A stretch of 64,000 nt of DNA from Rhizobacter koreensis (GTDB lineage Bacteria; Pseudomonadota; Gammaproteobacteria; Burkholderiales; Burkholderiaceae_C): NCBI RefSeq assembly GCF_013366375.1, contig NZ_JABWMJ010000015.1, positions 28,697-92,696 on the forward strand, in the 5' to 3' direction. Shown here piece by piece: positions 60,006 through 64,000 of the stretch. A model generated the notes under the pieces. It was not told where the DNA came from. It saw nothing but the letters and a program-made list of their open reading frames with translations, and ran no database searches. The stretch's first letter is position 1; every line of letters starts with the position of its first letter. The translations under genes and the position numbers were made by a program.

Positions 60006-60994
60006 TGTTGCTGGACGTCATTGAGGCGCCCGTCCCTCAGGCGCCAGCCGGTGCCCGCGGCCGGGTAGGACCGATCCTGCGCGTCGGCATTCCGACCACC
60101 GGCGGAAAGATCCTCAGGGCGGCAAGAGATGCGGGCTACAGCGTGCTGTTCAGCACCAATGCGTTCATGGTGCGCAACAAGGACGGCGAGGTGGTCAGCG
60201 TGCGTCGGCCGGATCCCGTCCAGTTCGCGGGCCTGGACGCCGCGTTGGACAGCGCCGGCTTCGTCGCAATGGCCCGCTACCGTGGTTTTCCGTGGAGCGT
60301 CAGCCAGTACCTGGACCTGGTGGAGAGCTGGCCGTGGACCTGGTACGCCAGCTGGGACCAGTGTGTCGAGCCCGAGATCGCCTCCTCCAAGATCGACGTC
60401 TATTTCCGATTGGCCGAGACCTGCCGGCTCCTGTCGGAAGTGCGATCGCAGGCACGAGACCGCGGACTGCCCGATCCGATGCCGGTCATCCAGGGCTGGG
60501 AGGTGGATCACTACCGCTGGAGCCTGGAACACCTGCCGCTGGCCTCGTGGCCGAAGCTGCTGGGCGTGGGCTCGATGTGCCGACGGCGAGTCCATGGGCC
60601 GAGCGGCATCCTGACGATCGTCGAGGCGCTTGACCGCGAACTGACTCCGGGTGTCGGCCTTCACCTTTTCGGCGTGAAGGGAGACGCGCTGCGCTTCCTC
60701 AGCGACCATCCGCGAATCGCGAGCGTCGACTCCATGGCCTGGGACTTCGCGGCCCGCCGGCAGTTTCCCGTTGGAAGAACGGCGGACAAGCGCATCGACG
60801 TGATGCACGACTGGGTTCGCAGGAACGCATCCCAGCTCGAGCTGCCGAAGACGCCATACGACCTTCCGCTCTTCGATGAGTCAAGCGAAGAGGCGTCGCA
60901 GGAACTGCAGGAGTGGCTGGAACTGGTGGTGGACAACCAGACCGACGCAGTCAGTGCCTGGCACCACTGCATGCGGACCTGGGTTGGCGGGTAG
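60002..60994 (+). CDS. TGT-like (queuine tRNA-ribosyltransferase/DpdA-like) protein
   Basis: A 330-residue protein resembling the TIM-barrel of tRNA-guanine transglycosylases. FAGLDAALDSAGFVAMARYRGFPW, SWDQCVEPEIA (Asp candidate nucleophile), MPVIQGWEVDHY, and LGVGSMCRRRVHGPSGIL with VGLHLFGVKGDAL match the family order. Plasmid and phage relatives (DpdA) exchange guanine for 7-deazaguanine in DNA instead of tRNA. No queC/queD/queE-type precursor genes are in the window, so the base would come from elsewhere in the cell. Coupled to the DUF7694-like gene. Confidence 0.65.
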   Translation: MMLLDVIEAPVPQAPAGARGRVGPILRVGIPTTGGKILRAARDAGYSVLFSTNAFMVRNKDGEVVSVRRPDPVQFAGLDAALDSAGFVAMARYRGFPWSVSQYLDLVESWPWTWYASWDQCVEPEIASSKIDVYFRLAETCRLLSEVRSQARDRGLPDPMPVIQGWEVDHYRWSLEHLPLASWPKLLGVGSMCRRRVHGPSGILTIVEALDRELTPGVGLHLFGVKGDALRFLSDHPRIASVDSMAWDFAARRQFPVGRTADKRIDVMHDWVRRNASQLELPKTPYDLPLFDESSEEASQELQEWLELVVDNQTDAVSAWHHCMRTWVGG

Positions 60995-61021
60995 CTCCGG
61001 TGACGCCGGGCTGGCGAGGCC

Positions 61022-61648
61022 TCACGGCCGGAGGCGGAAGTCGAGGACCCAGTGGCCGCACCGTCCTGCAACGCACTGCTGGCCGATGTGCTGGACCTCC
61101 GCAGGGCCGGTGGCGCACTCCATCGCGCGATGGTCGCCGACGACTCTGATCGCATGGGCGCGGGCCGCCGCGGCGTTTGCCGAGTTTGCAGCCGTTTGCT
61201 GGCAGCCGATCGGCACCGGCTCGCATTGCGAGTTCTGCGTGCACGACTGCCAGTCCGACGGAAATCGCGCTCGAGCATCGTCCACGCGCTGGAAGCGGCC
61301 GAAATCGGAAGACCTGGCGGACCTTGCGTCGGCTTGTAGCAGGACCGATGGTTGGCTCGTGGCGGGACCCGCAAAGAGCCACCGCTGGCCGACAGCGAAG
61401 GAGACCGAGCAGGTTGAGGGCGGCAGCGCGTCGATGGTGGCCGAGGAGCCGGGCGAGCCGTTGATCGCGTGATGAACAGTGAAGGTGACCCGAAGGCCAG
61501 TGATTGCGGTGACCGTCCCGACGAATGCGATCGGCGCGTCGACCAATCGCTGCCTATACGGACGCAGGTCCTGGGGAGTTGTGCAGGCAAGCGCCGGTGC
61601 TGTCCACAGCGGGACAAGGGATGCGAGGAGCAGCAGGGGGATGCGCAT
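61022..61648 (-). CDS. Secreted Cys-rich protein, NTR/TIMP-like
   Basis: A 208-residue protein with a signal peptide (MRIPLLLLASLVPLWTAPALA). After it, CTTPQDLRPYRQRLVDAPIAFVGTVTAI and CSVSFAVGQRWLFAG resemble an NTR/TIMP OB-like domain. The C-terminal part has four cysteines (CTQNSQCEPVPIGCQQ, CVAGRCGHW), probably disulfide bonded. GGAGG lies 5 bases before the ATG at 61648. It is convergent with the TGT-like gene and 27 bp away. Unrelated in function to its neighbours. Confidence 0.6.
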   Translation of the reverse strand: MRIPLLLLASLVPLWTAPALACTTPQDLRPYRQRLVDAPIAFVGTVTAITGLRVTFTVHHAINGSPGSSATIDALPPSTCSVSFAVGQRWLFAGPATSQPSVLLQADARSARSSDFGRFQRVDDARARFPSDWQSCTQNSQCEPVPIGCQQTAANSANAAAARAHAIRVVGDHRAMECATGPAEVQHIGQQCVAGRCGHWVLDFRLRP

Positions 61649-61872
61649 CGAGGCCTCCAGCAGAAGTTCGGGCGAACTTTCGCAAGAACAGCCGCCGTCG
61701 TCCAACTGAAACGCCGGCTGTACCCTTGGGCTCTGACGGTGATGGGGCGGCCTCGTGGACACGGCGGCACGGTTCAGCCGGTGGTCCGTGAAGGCCCCTT
61801 CCGGAGTCAAGCGGGGCAAGCTTGTAAAGCGATGTACTATACGGCACGACCTGACCTTGAAAAGGAGTCACG

Positions 61873-62070
61873 GTGGAGTCAAAGCGCATACCGGTCAGCT
61901 TTCGGGTGACGCCACAGTTCAAACGGGCACTCGAACTCGCGGCCCAACGGGAGCAGCGGTCGCAGACCAACCTTGTCGAGAAACTCCTGTTCGACTTCTG
62001 TAGGAAGTCCGGCATCGCCGTGGATGCAGTGCCGGCGCCCACCGACGTGAAAAAGCGGGTGAAGGCGTAG
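61873..62070 (+). CDS. Small ribbon-helix-helix-like DNA-binding protein
   Basis: A 65-residue protein: RIPVSFRVTPQFKRALELAAQREQRSQTNLVEKLLFDFCRKSG has the Arc/MetJ-like beta-helix-helix pattern. GTG start with AAAAGGAG 5 bases before. A TACTAT -10-like sequence lies at 61834-61839. It might be an antitoxin or a local repressor of the downstream DruA-like gene. Confidence 0.6.
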   Translation: MESKRIPVSFRVTPQFKRALELAAQREQRSQTNLVEKLLFDFCRKSGIAVDAVPAPTDVKKRVKA

Positions 62071-62154
62071 TTGTTAACAGTCCTAGGACTCAGCCTCTTG
62101 AGTCATTTGGATAGACGCGCGGTCCTGCATGCTGGTTGAGGCGAACGAGCGAAA

Positions 62155-63945
62155 GTGCCCGAATGCAGCCTGAACGCTGCCGTTAGCAGATCGACTGAGA
62201 AACGAAGAACCTTGGCAGTTTCAATCACATCCCCGGAGGCTCCTGAGGCCGTCGAAAAGGCATCGCCAATCGTCATGGGTGAGGACTGGCGGCTTTTCAA
62301 GCCGTGCTTCGACGACGATGGAACGACCTACGCCACGCTCTGCGGCATTGCGAACCTGCCGCGAGAGGCCGCAATTGCGGAACTGTCGAGGTTCTCGCAG
62401 GACATCAAGGACGAAACTGTCAACAGCCTCAAGGCCAAAGTGTCTTCAACGCTGCTCCGTGACCTGCTCAACATGGGGTGGGATGTACGCGCCAGCATGC
62501 ATCACATCTACGTGCGGCCCGGGCAGCCGTTAGACCCTGCTGAACGCAAATCACTGATCAGACAACAGCTGCTGTTCGGGCGGAACGATCAACTGTGCGA
62601 AGAATCGAATCGTCGCTTCCTCTTCGGCGTAGAGCGACCCTCGAAGTATTCGTCGTGCAAGCCCATGACCGACCTGATCGCGGACGGGCGACGCTTGGCC
62701 GAACAATTGAGGCCGGTGGCCGCCGCGCCCAAGGAAGAGCGGCCGGAACTGCTCGCACGCATCTGCCAGCCGTACCTCCAGTTGGTCAGTGAGGAGCGGG
62801 ACGAGTTCACCAATCAACGTCTGATCGACATCTGGCGCTACTTCCGGCATAGCTGGAGTACGAGGTACCGGTCAAGTCCTGGGCGGAACCTCTTCTATCT
62901 CGTACGCGACGCCGCACAACCCAATCATCCAGTGATGGGCATTGCGGGCCTAGGCAACACCGTGATGCAGCTCACGCCGCGCGACGCGGAACTGGGCTGG
63001 ACGCTCAGTGGCCTGCTAGACGCATGCTCCCGTGGTGTGGTGTCCGAGACCGAAGTGCTTCGTGCCTTCCGGTTACGCTTAGAGGACGATTTTGAGCAGA
63101 TCTATAGGGAGGACCTCCCTGTCGATCGCCGTATCGACCACAGCGTCGACGACGAGACTGTCGCGAAAAAGTTCGAGGAACTGACACCGCAACGACTGCA
63201 GGAACTAACGAAGACGCCTCTTTACCGGGCAAAACGAGCACGAGCTGCGCGGGAGATATTGCGCGCGTACCGAACGATTGCCACCTGGCCCTGCGGACTT
63301 CACGACCTTGCCGCAACTGATCATGGGGCCTGGGCACTGAACACCGTGCTCAAGCAACTGAAGAAGCGCCACTCTGCCACCAGCATGATGGAACTGACGG
63401 TATGCGGGGCCGTTGCACCCTACAACCATCTGCTCGCCGGAAAACTGGTCTGCCTGATGATGGCAAGCCCAAGGGTGGTCAACGACTACACGGACCGATA
63501 CGGTGGAATGGTCAGTGTCATTGCCAGCCAGATGGCTGGACGCCCGATCACCAAGGAGCCGCATCTGGCCTTCCTCGGGACCACCAGCCTCTACACCGAT
63601 CGCTCGTCACAGTACAACCGAGTCAAGCTGCCATACGGAAAGGTCGAAGGTCAGCGAGCCGAAATTGAGTTTCGCCAGATCGGACGCACGGAGGGATTTG
63701 GCTCACCCAACTTGTCCGTCGAGACCGAGCAAGGGTTGGCCCAGATAGCGGAGGTGGTTAGCGGTTTTCGAAACGTCAATTTCGTCTTCGGTGAGGGGCA
63801 AAGCCCAAAACTCCGACTGCTTCGCGAAGGGTTTGCGGCGCTGGGCCTCAATCAAACGAATCTGCTGCAGCATGGCTCACAGAGCCGGCCGCGCAAATCT
63901 GAACACGGCGTAAAGTGGACTGGCTGCTCCGATGGGCGAGGATAG
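62155..63945 (+). CDS. DruA-like protein (DUF4338)
   Basis: A protein of up to 596 residues. The segment SWSTRYRSSPGRNLFYLVRDAAQPNHPVMGIAGLGN and later LTVCGAVAPYNHLLAGKLVCLMMASP, TTSLYTDRSSQYNRVKL match the DUF4338 family, which includes DruA of Druantia anti-phage systems. GC is lower than the backbone, fitting recent gain. The start is uncertain: GTG 62155, TTG 62212 and ATG 62275 are possible, and the last begins at MGEDWRLFK where homology seems to begin. Druantia needs partner genes such as DruE, and a next gene begins at the window edge. Defence function is inferred. Confidence 0.7.
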   Translation: MPECSLNAAVSRSTEKRRTLAVSITSPEAPEAVEKASPIVMGEDWRLFKPCFDDDGTTYATLCGIANLPREAAIAELSRFSQDIKDETVNSLKAKVSSTLLRDLLNMGWDVRASMHHIYVRPGQPLDPAERKSLIRQQLLFGRNDQLCEESNRRFLFGVERPSKYSSCKPMTDLIADGRRLAEQLRPVAAAPKEERPELLARICQPYLQLVSEERDEFTNQRLIDIWRYFRHSWSTRYRSSPGRNLFYLVRDAAQPNHPVMGIAGLGNTVMQLTPRDAELGWTLSGLLDACSRGVVSETEVLRAFRLRLEDDFEQIYREDLPVDRRIDHSVDDETVAKKFEELTPQRLQELTKTPLYRAKRARAAREILRAYRTIATWPCGLHDLAATDHGAWALNTVLKQLKKRHSATSMMELTVCGAVAPYNHLLAGKLVCLMMASPRVVNDYTDRYGGMVSVIASQMAGRPITKEPHLAFLGTTSLYTDRSSQYNRVKLPYGKVEGQRAEIEFRQIGRTEGFGSPNLSVETEQGLAQIAEVVSGFRNVNFVFGEGQSPKLRLLREGFAALGLNQTNLLQHGSQSRPRKSEHGVKWTGCSDGRG

Positions 63946-63970
63946 AGCCCGAGATTCAGGAGCAGAGAAC

Positions 63971-64000
63971 ATGAGCAGAAGACCACGGCGCAACCACTCG
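63971..64000 (+). CDS. Start of next gene (partial)
   Basis: ATG at 63971 opens the frame MSRRPRRNHS to the end of the window, 26 bp after the DruA-like stop and preceded by a purine-rich stretch (CAGGAGCAGAGAAC). Too short to identify. It may be a partner of the DruA-like gene. Confidence 0.45.
   Translation, partial: MSRRPRRNHS

Noticed and set aside
1..64000. tRNA, rRNA or tmRNA genes, or an attachment site in a tRNA.
   Set aside because: No cloverleaf-like or rRNA-like sequence was noticed by eye; a covariance-model scan would be needed to exclude them fully.

Overview
The window looks like accessory DNA, probably a large plasmid or integrative conjugative element, of a high-GC betaproteobacterium, most likely Burkholderiales. 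This rests on the strong GC bias in coding and spacer DNA, the codon use, and the backbone content: a PRTRC cassette (ParB, E, C, F, B, A, ThiF), a DUF1173 protein, a DinG-type helicase, an SbcCD pair, KlcA/ArdB antirestriction and RadC. No rRNA, tRNA, CRISPR array or core metabolic operon was seen.

Layout. 1-1482: right part of an IS21-family element that cuts off a DNA methylase/helicase gene (1483-3988, minus). 4591-5706: a YhcG-type PDDEXK nuclease. 5917-9903 (minus): a six-gene run of GHKL ATPase, STAS-like winged-helix protein, triple ubiquitin-like protein, E2-like, JAB peptidase and E1-like protein. 10028-10711: KlcA-type antirestriction gene and a small partner. 11246-18684 (plus): degenerate integrase-like regulator, DUF1173, DinG-like helicase, Gp3-like protein and SbcD, followed by SbcC. 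The SbcC gene is split after codon 71 by an 11,973-bp Tn554-like element (18977-30949) that carries merR-TPCA, its own intact sbcC-like gene and three tyrosine recombinases. 33303-35749: small unknown genes and a GIY-YIG protein. 35819-38409: an IS66-family element with an 8-bp target duplication. 38438-40092 (minus): a radC operon. 40586-46721 (plus): the PRTRC cassette. 46938-50670 (plus): UvrD-like helicase, small unknown proteins and an exported thermonuclease. 50752-53206: mostly minus-strand small genes. 53986-60994 (plus): two PP-loop (PAPS-reductase/DndC-like) proteins, an XF1762-like protein, a uracil-DNA glycosylase-like protein, a DUF7694-like protein and a TGT-like protein. 61022-64000: a secreted protein, a small DNA-binding protein, and a DruA-like (DUF4338) protein followed by the start of another gene.

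How it works together. Four divergent intergenic regions (around 4233, 10922, 40186 and 53654) share a nearly identical repeat with core GCGGGTCACGACCGCTAACG. In each, the minus-strand operon begins with a leader hairpin resembling the published radC RNA motif, in front of methylase, antirestriction, radC-operon and small-gene transcripts. The element therefore seems to run several entry, anti-defence and maintenance modules from one regulatory design. It also holds two separate ubiquitin-like conjugation sets (5917-8270 and the PRTRC cassette).

Best candidates for something new: the GHKL/STAS-linked ubiquitin-like operon with its own palindromic operators; the transposon that disrupts an sbcC gene while carrying a diverged sbcC copy lacking the target site; the shared repeat plus leader-RNA architecture; and the PP-loop/TGT-like/UDG cluster as a possible nucleic-acid modification system.
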